In this document: positions 34,005 through 42,086 of the stretch, piece after piece
How the letters are laid out: each line of letters begins with the position of its first letter
How positions within the stretch are numbered: the first letter of the stretch is position 1
Assembly: GCA_942492375.1 (NCBI GenBank)
Contig: CALOEL010000002.1
Location: forward strand, 186,001-250,000
DNA: 64,000 nt
Origin: JAHEAO01 sp942492375
GTDB lineage: Bacteria; Pseudomonadota; Alphaproteobacteria; Rhodobacterales; Rhodobacteraceae
Direction of reading: 5' to 3'
The notes under the pieces: model-generated
What the model was told of the DNA's origin: nothing
Database searches by the model: none
What the model saw: the letters and a program-made list of their open reading frames with translations, nothing else
Position numbers and translations under genes: made by a program

Positions 34005-35087
34005 ATGGGGGTCCGGATGGACGATCTGAGGCAGAAATATCTGGGCGCGATTGCCGGTGCGGACGATGAAAACGCGCTGGAGGAGATCCGCGTTCAGGCC
34101 ATGGGAAAGCAGGGCGAGGTCGCGTTGAAGATGCGCGAGCTGGGCAAGATGACGCCCGAGGAACGCAAGACGGCAGGGCCTGCGCTGAACGCGCTGAAGG
34201 ACGAGATCGCCTCGGCCCTTGCGGCGAAGAAATCCGCTCTGGCCGATGCCGCGCTGGATGAACGGCTGCGGCATGAATGGCTCGACGTGACGCTGCCGGG
34301 GCGGCCGCGGCCGCAGGGCACGATCCATCCGGTCTCACAGGTCACCGACGAGGTTTCCGCGATCTTCGCCGATATGGGCTTTGCCGTGGCCGAGGGGCCG
34401 CAGATCGAGAGCGACTGGTTCAACTTCGACGCGCTGAACATCCCGCCGGAACATCCGACCCGGACCGAGATGGACACGTTCTACATGCATCGCGATCCGG
34501 GCGACAACCGGCCGCCGCATGTGCTGCGGACCCATACCAGCCCGGTGCAGATCCGGGCGATGGCGAAACATGGCGCCCCGATCCGGGTGATCGCGCCGGG
34601 GCGGGTCTATCGCGCCGACTACGACCAGACCCATACCCCGATGTTCCATCAGGTCGAGGGGCTGGCGATTGACCGCGACCTGTCGATGGCGAACCTGAAA
34701 TGGGTGCTCGAGGAGTTCTTCTCGGCCTTCTTCGGGACCGGCGTGAAGACCCGGTTCCGGGCGTCGCATTTTCCGTTCACGGAACCTTCGGCCGAGGTCG
34801 ATATCCAGTGTTCCTGGGAAGGCGGCATGGTGAAGGTCGGCGAGGGCGACGACTGGATGGAAGTGCTGGGTTCGGGCATGGTCCATCCCAAGGTTTTGTC
34901 GGCGGCGGGGGTCGATCCGGATCAGTGGCAGGGCTTTGCCTTCGGGATGGGGATCGACCGGATGGCGATGCTGAAATACGGGATTCCGGACCTGCGGGCG
35001 TTCTTCGATTCAGACCTGCGGTGGTTGCGGCATTACGGGTTCCCGGCGCTGGACGTGCCGACCCTGCATGGCGGGGTCAATCGGTAG
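34005..35087 (+). CDS. pheS: Phenylalanine-tRNA ligase subunit alpha
   Basis: The catalytic subunit of the alpha2-beta2 enzyme charging tRNA(Phe). The 360-residue protein has an N-terminal coiled coil, class-II motif 2 FRASHFPFTEPSAEVDI, and motif 3 GFAFGMGIDRMAMLKYGIPDLR. The frame is open 120 bases upstream; ATG 34005 is chosen because GAGGTG lies 5 bases before it, though ATG 34017 (MDDLRQKYLG) is also plausible. pheT normally follows directly, but here about 1.6 kb of other genes intervene, so stoichiometric co-translation is broken up. Confidence 0.95.
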   Translation: MGVRMDDLRQKYLGAIAGADDENALEEIRVQAMGKQGEVALKMRELGKMTPEERKTAGPALNALKDEIASALAAKKSALADAALDERLRHEWLDVTLPGRPRPQGTIHPVSQVTDEVSAIFADMGFAVAEGPQIESDWFNFDALNIPPEHPTRTEMDTFYMHRDPGDNRPPHVLRTHTSPVQIRAMAKHGAPIRVIAPGRVYRADYDQTHTPMFHQVEGLAIDRDLSMANLKWVLEEFFSAFFGTGVKTRFRASHFPFTEPSAEVDIQCSWEGGMVKVGEGDDWMEVLGSGMVHPKVLSAAGVDPDQWQGFAFGMGIDRMAMLKYGIPDLRAFFDSDLRWLRHYGFPALDVPTLHGGVNR

Positions 35088-35088
35088 T

Positions 35089-35102
35089 GTCCACATGTGG
35101 AC
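35089..35102. repeat. 14-bp perfect palindrome after pheS
   Basis: GTCCACATGTGGAC, beginning two bases after the pheS stop. It is a perfect dyad with no spacer. There is no T tract, so it is not an ordinary terminator; it could be a protein site or the left edge of the inserted segment. Confidence 0.45.
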
Positions 35103-35125
35103 GCAAAGCCAAGGTGTTGGGATTA

Positions 35126-35155
35126 TTGATGATAGCGGTAACATGTTCATACAAT
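35126..35155 (+). promoter_or_regulatory. Predicted promoter ahead of the decayed ASCH copy
   Basis: TTGATG (35126-35131) and TACAAT (35150-35155) with an 18-base spacer, in a locally AT-rich stretch. It would give the ASCH/orphan-gene segment, and possibly pheT, a transcription start independent of pheS. Confidence 0.4.
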
Positions 35156-35189
35156 ATTAACCACATTTCCGGGAAAAGGCGGGCCGAGC

Positions 35190-35300
35190 ATGATTGAGGA
35201 CCTGAGGCGGAAACACCCCGATGCCGTCACCTTCCGTTACGGGGATTCTGACGTGATGAACCGCGCACTGATTGCCCTTGTCGAAGACCTTGGGAAATGA
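35190..35300 (+). pseudogene. Internally deleted copy of the ASCH-domain gene
   Basis: A 36-codon remnant. Residues 1-30 (KHPDAVTFRYGDSDVMNRAL) match the N-terminus of the intact ASCH gene at 36099, and the last codons VEDLG plus the bases through the stop (AATGACG) match that gene's C-terminal end, VEDLGSQGQEE and AATGACG. About 100 internal codons are missing. So this is an old tandem duplicate with an internal deletion, not a simple truncation. The product, if made, would lack the RNA-binding ASCH core. It is preceded by a possible promoter and followed by a multi-hairpin element, as is the intact copy. Confidence 0.7.
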
Positions 35301-35344
35301 CGATTGTGCTGCACGGAACAGAGGATCGCGCCCGGCCCGAGGGT

Positions 35345-35432
35345 GGGTGCATCGCACCCGCCGTCGTGCCGCAGGCACGCCTTCGGCGTGACGGGGGCGG
35401 GTCGGGTGCGATCCGGACCGCAAGCGGTCCGG
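35345..35432. repeat. Multi-hairpin (cloverleaf-like) element 1
   Basis: Nested dyads: GGGTGC/GCACCC (35345/35354), an outer stem CGCACCCG (35353-35360) with CGGGTGCG (35403-35410), inner hairpins GTGCC/GGCAC and CACGCC-TTC-GGCGTG, then CCGGACCGC-AA-GCGGTCCGG at 35413-35432 followed by a TTTT. It lies 45 bases after the decayed ASCH copy. It may act as a terminator, attenuator or REP-type element. Confidence 0.55.
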
Positions 35433-35496
35433 GTGAGTTTTGGGATCGTGGGTTGTCGGTGCTGGTCATGCGGCACTTTCATGCTGGGGTTGATCG

Positions 35497-36102
35497 GTGA
35501 TCGAGTGGAACTGGGTTGAGTTTATCGGAGTTGGAGCAAATGCGGTTACGGCTGTCGCCGTTGCTAGTGGCGTCTGGATTGCGCAGCGCCAACTTGGCAA
35601 TTGGCGAGTTGAGGCTCAAACTAAGCGGCGGGCCGAAGTTGCAGAAGAGCTCTTGACGGCGAACAGTAATGCAGACTCAGCTTTGCGTTTCATTCGGTCC
35701 CCTTGGGGAAGCCTGCCACCGGAAGACGATAGCGATAAGAAAAGCTATCAATGGCGCGAGCGGCTAGCACGAATGGAGCAACGCTCGGAAGACTTCGACA
35801 GACTTAGGCAGGCGCAAGTCAGGGCAAAGGCCTATTTGGGTGACGAGACTCTCGATCGTGCGGTTCAAGAGTTTTTCGATGTTCGCCAAGAGCTTTGGGC
35901 TGCGCTTGGTACTTTGGCCGCTGGTTCAGAGGCCGACGGCGATCAAGAACTGAAAAAGTTCTATATCGGGCTCCGCTGGAAAGCGTTTGGGACATATAGC
36001 GATAGGGATGAATTGGGAAAGCGTCAGCAGAACGCAAAGACGACCATAGAAGATCGGCTCTACCCGGTCATTCGGCTTGAGGCTGCACGGGGAAGAAAGT
36101 GA
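35497..36102 (+). CDS. Orphan membrane-anchored protein, lower GC
   Basis: A 201-residue protein I do not recognise. One N-terminal membrane segment (about residues 8-30, FIGVGANAVTAVAVASGVWIAQ) is followed by a helical, charged cytoplasmic part with likely coiled coil (RRAEVAEELLTANSNADSALRF; RERLARMEQRSEDFDRLRQAQVRAKAYL). This 'one helix plus charged helical domain' layout is frequent among accessory-island hypotheticals. GC and codon use are visibly lower than in the neighbours (many AAA, GAA, ACT-type codons), which suggests acquisition. The GTG start has GGGG upstream; the stop overlaps the ASCH GTG start (GTGA), so it is translationally coupled to the intact ASCH gene. Confidence 0.6.
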   Translation: MIEWNWVEFIGVGANAVTAVAVASGVWIAQRQLGNWRVEAQTKRRAEVAEELLTANSNADSALRFIRSPWGSLPPEDDSDKKSYQWRERLARMEQRSEDFDRLRQAQVRAKAYLGDETLDRAVQEFFDVRQELWAALGTLAAGSEADGDQELKKFYIGLRWKAFGTYSDRDELGKRQQNAKTTIEDRLYPVIRLEAARGRK

Positions 36103-36524
36103 ACGAAGTGATCTCAAAAAAATACCCTAACGCCGAAACCTTCCGCTTCGGCGATTCCGACGCGATGAACCGCGAGCTGATCGCGCTCGTCCGCGAGGGC
36201 AAGAAGCGCGCCACGATGGGGCGGCTTGTCGATTTCGAGGAGGGTGGCGAGGCGAAGCCGATGGTCGGGCGTTGCGATATCGTCACCCATTGGGACGGAA
36301 CGCCGGCGCTGGTCATCCGCACCCTGCATATCGAAGAGATGCCGCTGAACGAGATCGGCGAGGATTTCGCTTTGGCCGAGGGCGAAAACGAGACCTACGA
36401 GGAATGGTACGACGACCACCGCCGCTATTTCGAGCGCAATGGCGGTTGGGCGCCTGATATGATGATGATTTGCGAACGGTTCGAGGTTGTCGAAGACCTC
36501 GGGTCGCAGGGACAGGAAGAATGA
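36099..36524 (+). CDS. ASCH-domain protein (YhfF-like)
   Basis: A 141-residue ASCH-fold protein, a PUA-like domain thought to bind RNA or act as a coregulator. The pattern AETFRFGDSDAMNRELIALVREGKKRATMG, then VGRCDIVTHWDGTPALVIRTLHIEEMPLNEIGEDFALAEGE and the C-terminal YEEWYDDHRRYFER is the YhfF subtype. It starts with GTG overlapping the orphan gene's stop. A decayed copy of itself lies 0.9 kb upstream. It sits between pheS and pheT, where a translation-related RNA-binding role would be attractive, but this is only contextual. Confidence 0.8.
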   Translation: MNEVISKKYPNAETFRFGDSDAMNRELIALVREGKKRATMGRLVDFEEGGEAKPMVGRCDIVTHWDGTPALVIRTLHIEEMPLNEIGEDFALAEGENETYEEWYDDHRRYFERNGGWAPDMMMICERFEVVEDLGSQGQEE

Positions 36525-36545
36525 CGGTTGCCGCTAAGCACTATG

Positions 36546-36623
36546 CCCAAGCTTTGCTTGGGCCGCGCCTGACCTGCCCCCACGGGGCAGGCGCGTTCGC
36601 GCCCGCCCCTCAGGTCAGGCGCG
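36546..36623. repeat. Multi-hairpin (cloverleaf-like) element 2
   Basis: CCCAAGC-TTT-GCTTGGG (36546-36562) followed by a perfect 13-base outer stem, CGCGCCTGACCTG at 36564-36576 with CAGGTCAGGCGCG at 36611-36623, enclosing further GC-rich dyads. It lies 22 bases after the intact ASCH stop and 44 bases before pheT, so it would fold in the leader of pheT. Layout parallels element 1 although the sequences differ. Confidence 0.6.
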
Positions 36624-36666
36624 GGGCGGCGGGTAGGCAACGGATGGAATACAAGGATCGAGCACG

Positions 36667-39078
36667 ATGAAATTCACGCTGTCATGGCTGAAAGACCACC
36701 TCGACACGACCGCCTCGGTCGAGGACATCACCGAGGCGCTGACCGATCTGGGGCTGGAGGTCGAGGGGGTCGAGAACCCTCTGGACGCGCTGAAGGATTT
36801 CACGCTCGGCAAGGTGAAGACCGCCGAGAAGCATCCCGATGCCGACAAGCTGCGGGTTTGCATCGTGGAAACCGACGAGGGCGACAAGCAGATCATCTGC
36901 GGCGCGCCGAATGCGCGGGCGGGGATCACCGTCGTCATCGCCAAGCCCGGCATGTACATCCCCGGCATCGACACGACGATCCAGGTCGGCAAGATCCGGG
37001 GCGTCGAGAGCCACGGCATGATGTGCTCGGAACGCGAGATGCAGTTGAGCGAGGAGCATGACGGCATCATCGAACTGCCCTCGGGCAAGGTCGGCGAGCG
37101 GTTCGTGGACTGGCTGGCGGAACATGACCCGGCAAAGGTCGATCCGGTGATCGAGGTGGCGATCACGCCGAACCGGCCCGACGCTTTGGGCATCCGCGGC
37201 ATCGCCCGCGACCTGGCGGCGCGGGGGCTGGGCGTGCTGAAGGAGCAGCAGATCGAGCCGGTGAAGGGCAGCTATGCCAGCCCGATCGGGGTGACGATCG
37301 ACGCTGGCCTCAAGGAGAAGGGCTGCCCGCTGTTTGCCGGGCGGGTGATCAAGGGCGTGAAGAACGGGCCGTCGCCCGACTGGCTGCAGAGGCGGTTGCG
37401 GGCGATCGGCCTTAGGCCGATCTCGGCGCTGGTGGATATCACCAACTTCTTCACCTATGACCAGAACCGCCCGCTGCATGTCTTTGACGCCGACAAGGTG
37501 AAAGGCGGGTTGCGGATTCATCCCGCGACGGGCGGCGAGGAATTTCCGGCGCTGGACGAGAAGACCTATCGGCTGGAAGCCGGGACGATGGCGATTTCCG
37601 ACGATGAAGGTGTCGAGAGCCTGGCCGGGATCATGGGCGGCGAGCATTCCGGCGTGACCGGCGAGACGGTGAATGTCTTCGTGGAATCGGCCTATTGGGA
37701 CCCGGTGACGATCGCCGCGACCGGGCGCAAGCTGAAGGTGAATTCCGATGCGCGCTACCGGTTCGAGCGCGGCGTCGATCCGGAGTTCACCCTGCCGGGG
37801 CTAGAAGCGGCGACGCGGATGGTGCTCGAGCTTTGCGGCGGCGAGGCGTCGGAGGTGGTGATGGACGGCGCGGTGCCGGATCATTCGCGCGCCTACAAGC
37901 TGGATACCGACCGGGTGCAGAGCCTTGTCGGGATGGAGATACCCGCCGATCAGCAGCGTCGCACGCTGGAGGCTCTGGGCTTCCGGATGGAGCGCGAGAT
38001 GGCGCATGTGCCAAGCTGGCGGCCGGATGTGCAGGGGTCTTCCGATCTTGTCGAGGAGGTGGCGCGGATCGCCTCGCTGACGCGGTTGCAGGGCCAGCCG
38101 ATGCGGCGGGCGCGCCCCGGCGTGCCGGCGCCGATCCTGACGCCGATGCAGGTGCGCGAGCGCGATGCGCGGCGGACCTGCGCGGCCTTGGGCTACAACG
38201 AATGCGTGACCTATTCGTTCATCGATGCCGGGTCAGCGGCGCTGTTCGGCGGCGGTGAGGAGGCGACGCGGCTGGAAAACCCGATCTCGTCGGAGATGAG
38301 CCATATGCGTCCGGCGCTGCTGCCGGGCCTGTTGCAGGCGGCGGCGCGGAACCAGGCGCGGGGGTTCATGGATCTGGCGCTGTTCGAGGTCGGCCCGGCG
38401 TTTCACGGCGGCGAGCCGGAGGAGCAGCATATGCTGGTGACGGGGCTTCTGGTCGGCCATAGCGGGCCGAAGGACGTGCACGGGTCGCGGCGCTCGGTGG
38501 ATGTCTTTGACGTCAAGGCCGATGCAGAGGCGGTTCTGGCGGCGATCGGCGCGCCGGCCAAGGTGCAGATCCTGCGCGGGGCGCGGGATTGGTGGCATCC
38601 GGGGCGGCATGGCATGATCTGCCTTGGGCCGAAGAAGGTGCTGGGCGTTTTCGGCGAGTTGCATCCGAAGGTGCTGCGCGAGATGGATGTGAAGGGACCG
38701 GCGATGGCCTTCACGATCTGGCCCGAAGAGGTGCCGATGCCGCGCAATGCGACGGCCACGCGGCCGGCGCTGGCGGCGAGTGACCTGCAGCCGGTGGAGC
38801 GGGATTTCGCCTTCGTCGTGGATGCGCGAGTCGAGGCGCTTGCGCTGCTGAACGCGGCGCAGGGCGCGGACAAGGCGCTGATCGAGAGCGTCCGGGTGTT
38901 CGACGAATTCTCGGGCGAGAAGGCCGAGGCGCAGATGGGCGCGGGCAAGAAATCGCTGGCGATCTCGGTGCGGCTGCAGCCGGTCGAGAAGACCTTGACC
39001 GAGGCCGAGATCGAAGCGGTGGCGGCGCGGATCGTGGAAAAGGTCGGCAAGGCCACCGGCGGGGTGCTGCGCGGCTGA
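36667..39078 (+). CDS. pheT: Phenylalanine-tRNA ligase subunit beta
   Basis: The 803-residue beta subunit contributes tRNA binding and editing. In order: N-terminal tRNA-binding OB fold (about 40-150, GKVKTAEKHPDADKLRVCIVE), B3/B4 editing domain (about 215-400, with FTYDQNRPLHVFDADKV), B5 domain (about 405-475), the catalytic-like core, and a C-terminal FDX-ACB anticodon-binding domain (about 710-803, ALAASDLQPVERDFAFVVD). Length and order are normal. It is separated from pheS by the ASCH/orphan segment; the GC-rich hairpin just upstream could affect its expression. Confidence 0.96.
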   Translation: MKFTLSWLKDHLDTTASVEDITEALTDLGLEVEGVENPLDALKDFTLGKVKTAEKHPDADKLRVCIVETDEGDKQIICGAPNARAGITVVIAKPGMYIPGIDTTIQVGKIRGVESHGMMCSEREMQLSEEHDGIIELPSGKVGERFVDWLAEHDPAKVDPVIEVAITPNRPDALGIRGIARDLAARGLGVLKEQQIEPVKGSYASPIGVTIDAGLKEKGCPLFAGRVIKGVKNGPSPDWLQRRLRAIGLRPISALVDITNFFTYDQNRPLHVFDADKVKGGLRIHPATGGEEFPALDEKTYRLEAGTMAISDDEGVESLAGIMGGEHSGVTGETVNVFVESAYWDPVTIAATGRKLKVNSDARYRFERGVDPEFTLPGLEAATRMVLELCGGEASEVVMDGAVPDHSRAYKLDTDRVQSLVGMEIPADQQRRTLEALGFRMEREMAHVPSWRPDVQGSSDLVEEVARIASLTRLQGQPMRRARPGVPAPILTPMQVRERDARRTCAALGYNECVTYSFIDAGSAALFGGGEEATRLENPISSEMSHMRPALLPGLLQAAARNQARGFMDLALFEVGPAFHGGEPEEQHMLVTGLLVGHSGPKDVHGSRRSVDVFDVKADAEAVLAAIGAPAKVQILRGARDWWHPGRHGMICLGPKKVLGVFGELHPKVLREMDVKGPAMAFTIWPEEVPMPRNATATRPALAASDLQPVERDFAFVVDARVEALALLNAAQGADKALIESVRVFDEFSGEKAEAQMGAGKKSLAISVRLQPVEKTLTEAEIEAVAARIVEKVGKATGGVLRG

Positions 39079-39084
39079 GCGCGG

Positions 39085-39104
39085 AGCCTCCGGCGGGGAT
39101 ATTT
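39085..39104 (+). terminator. GC-rich hairpin with following AT tract after pheT
   Basis: AGCCTCCGGCGGGGATATTT, 6 bases past the pheT stop. This GCCTCCGGCGGGGATATTT string recurs, from my knowledge of Roseobacter-group genomes, after many genes. It may be a weak terminator or a dispersed intergenic element; only one copy is obvious in this window. Confidence 0.35.
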
Positions 39105-39127
39105 AGAAGACAATGAAAGGAAAGCCG

Positions 39128-39577
39128 ATGGCGCTGAAGGTCTATTTGTCGGGAGAGATCCACACCGACTGGCGCGAGCAGATCACCGACGGGGCGGCGG
39201 GGCTTGATGTGAGCTTTTCGCGCCCGGTGACTAATCATGCCGCCTCGGACGATTGCGGCGTGGCGATCCTGGGGGCGGAGCCGGACAAGTTCTGGCATGA
39301 CCACAAGGGCGCCAAGGTGAACGCGATCCGGACCCGGAAGGGGATCGAGGAGGCGGACGTGGTCGTGGTGCGGTTCGGCGAGCAATACAAGCAGTGGAAC
39401 GCGGCTTTCGATGCGGGCTATGCGGCGGCTTTGGGCAAGTCGCTGATCGTGCTGCATGGGCCGGACCATGCCCATGCGCTGAAGGAGGTCGATGCCGCGG
39501 CGCTGGCGGTGGCCGAGGAGCCGCGGCAGGTGGTGGAGATCCTGCGCTACGTGCTGACGGGCGACCTGCCGGGCTAG
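39128..39577 (+). CDS. YtoQ family protein
   Basis: A 149-residue protein of the YtoQ family, a nucleoside-deoxyribosyltransferase-like Rossmann fold. The N-terminus KVYLSGEIHTDWREQI, the conserved RPVTNHAASDDCGVAILG, and ADVVVVRFGEQYKQWNAAFDAGYAAALGKSLIVLH are diagnostic. Enzymatic activity has not been assigned to the family, to my knowledge. ATG 39128 is chosen because AGGAAAG precedes it. It follows pheT by about 50 bases and may be cotranscribed; its stop overlaps the GST stop by 4 bases. Confidence 0.85.
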   Translation: MALKVYLSGEIHTDWREQITDGAAGLDVSFSRPVTNHAASDDCGVAILGAEPDKFWHDHKGAKVNAIRTRKGIEEADVVVVRFGEQYKQWNAAFDAGYAAALGKSLIVLHGPDHAHALKEVDAAALAVAEEPRQVVEILRYVLTGDLPG

Positions 39578-40269
39578 TCCCTGGCCGGCACGGTCTTGCC
39601 GCGCTGGACCGCGTCGCGGGTGTAGAAGCGGTCGAGATAGGCCACGACATTGCCGTGATCGGCCCAGCCGACCGCCTGTTTCGCGCCGTAGAAATCGAGC
39701 GCGTTGAGCCAGGGCACCAGCGCGATGTCGGCGATCGAATAGGCGCCCGCGATCCAGTCGCGGCCGTCGAGCGCGCCTTCGAGCACGTTCAGCAGGCGTT
39801 TGGCCTCGGCGACGTATCTTTCGCGTGGATAGGGGTCCTCGACCTTGGCGCCTTCGAGCTTGTAGAAATGGCCGAGCTGGCCGAACATCGGACCGACGCC
39901 GCCCATCTGGAACATCAGCCACTTGATCACGTGGTAGCGGTCCGGCCCGTCCTTCGGCAGAAGCTTGCCGGACTTGTCCGCGAGGTAGATCAGGATCGCG
40001 CCGCTTTCGAAGAGCCCGATCGGCGCGCCGCCGGGGCCGTTCGGATCGATGATCGCCGGGATCTTGTTGTTCGGGTTGAGCGAGAGGAATTCCGGCGTCT
40101 CGGTATCCTCGCCGAGGCGCATCCGGTGCGCCTCGTAGGGCAGCTCCATTTCCTCGAGCGCGATGGCGACCTTGACCCCGTTGGGAGTCGGCGAGGAATA
40201 GAGCTGGATCCGGTCGGGATGCCGGGCCGGCCATTTGCGGGTGATCTCGAAATCGGACAGGTCCGTCAT
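39574..40269 (-). CDS. Glutathione S-transferase, Nu-class/YfcG-like
   Basis: A 231-residue GST with a thioredoxin-like N-domain (IQLYSSPTPNGVKVAIALEEMELPYE, then NPNNKIPAI with the cis-Pro and SGAILIYLADKSGKLLP) and an all-helical C-domain (ERYVAEAKRLLNVLEGAL, YSIADIALVPWLNALDFYG). The TPNG motif and the whole layout follow E. coli YfcG, which has disulfide-bond reductase activity with two glutathiones. The ATG at 40269 gives the family length; the upstream frame is not coding. Substrate unknown. Confidence 0.87.
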   Translation of the reverse strand: MTDLSDFEITRKWPARHPDRIQLYSSPTPNGVKVAIALEEMELPYEAHRMRLGEDTETPEFLSLNPNNKIPAIIDPNGPGGAPIGLFESGAILIYLADKSGKLLPKDGPDRYHVIKWLMFQMGGVGPMFGQLGHFYKLEGAKVEDPYPRERYVAEAKRLLNVLEGALDGRDWIAGAYSIADIALVPWLNALDFYGAKQAVGWADHGNVVAYLDRFYTRDAVQRGKTVPARD

Positions 40270-40410
40270 GGAATTCCTTTCTGTGTTCGAGGTGAAACAT
40301 AGCCCGACTTTCCCCGCAAAAAAGTGCATGCCAAATGTCCGAATTGTGCTATGGCGCAACTCTTAGCGCGCGACAGGCGCCAGCAGATACTGGAAACGGG
40401 GACAACCAAC

Positions 40411-40803
40411 ATGATCAACGAGTTCAAGGACTTCATCGCCAAAGGCAATGTCATGGACATGGCCGTCGGCATCATCATCGGCGCGGCCTTCACCGCGATC
40501 GTCACGTCACTGGTGGATGATCTGATCAACCCGATCATCAGTCTTTTCACCGGCGGCATCGACTTTTCGGGCCTCGGGTTCCGGCTGAGCGAAGGCGAGG
40601 AAGGCGCGGTCTTTGCCTATGGCAATTTCATCATGGCGCTGATCAACTTCCTGATCATCGCCTGGGTCGTCTTCCTGCTGGTCAAGATGGTGAACAGGGT
40701 CAAGTCGATGGCCGAGAAGCCCGAGGATGTCGCGCCGGAAGTCGATACCGGGCCGTCCGAGAAGGACCTGCTGGTCGAAATCCGCGACGCGCTGAGAAAA
40801 TAG
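40411..40803 (+). CDS. mscL: Large-conductance mechanosensitive channel
   Basis: A pentameric inner-membrane safety valve opened by membrane tension in osmotic downshock. The 130-residue protein has the N-terminal amphipathic helix MINEFKDFIAKGNVMDMAVGIIIGAAFTAIVTSLVDDLINP leading into TM1 (pore), a periplasmic loop (FTGGIDFSGLGFRL), TM2 (YGNFIMALINFLIIAWVVFLLV, residues about 70-92) and a cytoplasmic helix bundle (EKDLLVEIRDALRK). ATG 40411 gives the standard start. A strong terminator follows. Confidence 0.95.
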   Translation: MINEFKDFIAKGNVMDMAVGIIIGAAFTAIVTSLVDDLINPIISLFTGGIDFSGLGFRLSEGEEGAVFAYGNFIMALINFLIIAWVVFLLVKMVNRVKSMAEKPEDVAPEVDTGPSEKDLLVEIRDALRK

Positions 40804-40824
40804 GCGCGACGCAAGGGAGACAGG

Positions 40825-40855
40825 AAAGGGCCCGCGGATCGCCGCGGGCCCTTTT
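40825..40855. terminator. Bidirectional terminator between mscL and ald
   Basis: AAAGGGCCCGCGG, loop ATCG, CCGCGGGCCCTTT: a perfect 13-base stem flanked by A tract and T tract (TTTT at 40852-40855), so it can terminate from both directions. The two genes converge on it. Confidence 0.9.
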
Positions 40856-40876
40856 GTCGTTCCGCGAAGGAAGCCT

Positions 40877-41995
40877 TCAGCCTTTCAGCGCCGCCTTCGG
40901 GTCGATCGTGGGCAGGCCGAGCGCCTCTCCGACGGCGGCATAGATCAACTGGCCGGCATGGACGTTGAGCCCGTTCAGCAGATGCGGATCGTCCTCGCAG
41001 GCCTTTCGCCAGCCCTTGTTGGCGAGCGCCAACATGAAGGGCATCGTGGCGTTGCCGAGGGCGATCGTGGAGGTGCGCGCCACCGCGCCGGGCATGTTCG
41101 CGACGCAGTAATGCATGATGCCGTCGACCTCGTAGATCGGGTCCTGATGGGTCGTCGCCTTCGAGGTTTCGAAACAGCCGCCCTGGTCGATCGCCACATC
41201 GACCAGCGCCGCGCCCGGTTTCAGTTCCGACAACTGCGCGCGGCTGATGAGTTTCGGCGCGGCGGCGCCCGGGATCAGCACCGCGCCGATGATCATGTCG
41301 GCCTGTCGGGCAAGCTCGATCAGGTTGCCGGAACTGGCGAAGGCGTTCTTGAAGGTTCCGCCGAAGACGTCGTCGAGATAGCGCAGGCGTGGCAGCGAGC
41401 GGTCGAGCACGGTGACATCGGCCCCCATGCCGGCCGCGATCCGGGCGGCATGCGTGCCCACGACGCCGCCGCCGATCACCAGCACCCGGCCGGGTCCGAC
41501 GCCGGGAACGCCGCCGAGGAGGACGCCGCGCCCGCCATTGGCCTTCTGCAATGTCCAGGCGCCGACTTGCGGCGCAAGGCGGCCGGCGACCTCTGACATC
41601 GGCGCGAGCAGCGGCAGGCCGCCGCGATCATCGGTCACGGTTTCATAGGCGATGCAGGTCGCGCCGGACTCGAGCAGGTCGCGGGTCTGGTCGGGGTCGG
41701 GCGCGAGGTGCAGGTAGGTGAAGAGGATCTGGCCCTTGCGCAGCATCTGGCGCTCTGCCGCTTGCGGTTCCTTGACCTTCACGATCATGTCGGCGGCGGC
41801 AAAGACATCCTTGGCGGTGTCCGCGATCCTGGCGCCGAGGGCGGTATAATCTTCGTCCGGGAAGCCCGATCCGATGCCGGCATTGGTTTCGACGAGCACC
41901 TCGTGGCCGGCCTCGATGGCCTCGCCGGCGGCGTTCGGGGTCAGCCCGACGCGGAATTCCTGTGGTTTGATTTCTTTCGGGCAACCGATGAGCAT
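40877..41995 (-). CDS. ald: Alanine dehydrogenase
   Basis: Catalyses NAD-dependent interconversion of alanine with pyruvate and ammonia. The 372-residue protein starts MLIGCPKEIKPQEFRVGLTP, has the catalytic Lys in MIVKVKEP, His in YLHLAPD, the Rossmann loop VIGGGVVGTHAARIAAGMGADV and the KLISRAQLSELKPGAALVDVAIDQGG block. All Ald signature elements are intact. Divergent from an Lrp/AsnC-type gene, the usual arrangement for aldR-ald control. Confidence 0.95.
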   Translation of the reverse strand: MLIGCPKEIKPQEFRVGLTPNAAGEAIEAGHEVLVETNAGIGSGFPDEDYTALGARIADTAKDVFAAADMIVKVKEPQAAERQMLRKGQILFTYLHLAPDPDQTRDLLESGATCIAYETVTDDRGGLPLLAPMSEVAGRLAPQVGAWTLQKANGGRGVLLGGVPGVGPGRVLVIGGGVVGTHAARIAAGMGADVTVLDRSLPRLRYLDDVFGGTFKNAFASSGNLIELARQADMIIGAVLIPGAAAPKLISRAQLSELKPGAALVDVAIDQGGCFETSKATTHQDPIYEVDGIMHYCVANMPGAVARTSTIALGNATMPFMLALANKGWRKACEDDPHLLNGLNVHAGQLIYAAVGEALGLPTIDPKAALKG

Positions 41996-42086
41996 GACTT
42001 TCTCCCTCCATGATGCGCGGGAGATTGCACGAATGTCGGCGCAAATGCTTTGAATTCATCGGTCTGTCATGGCAGTGATATGGCTA

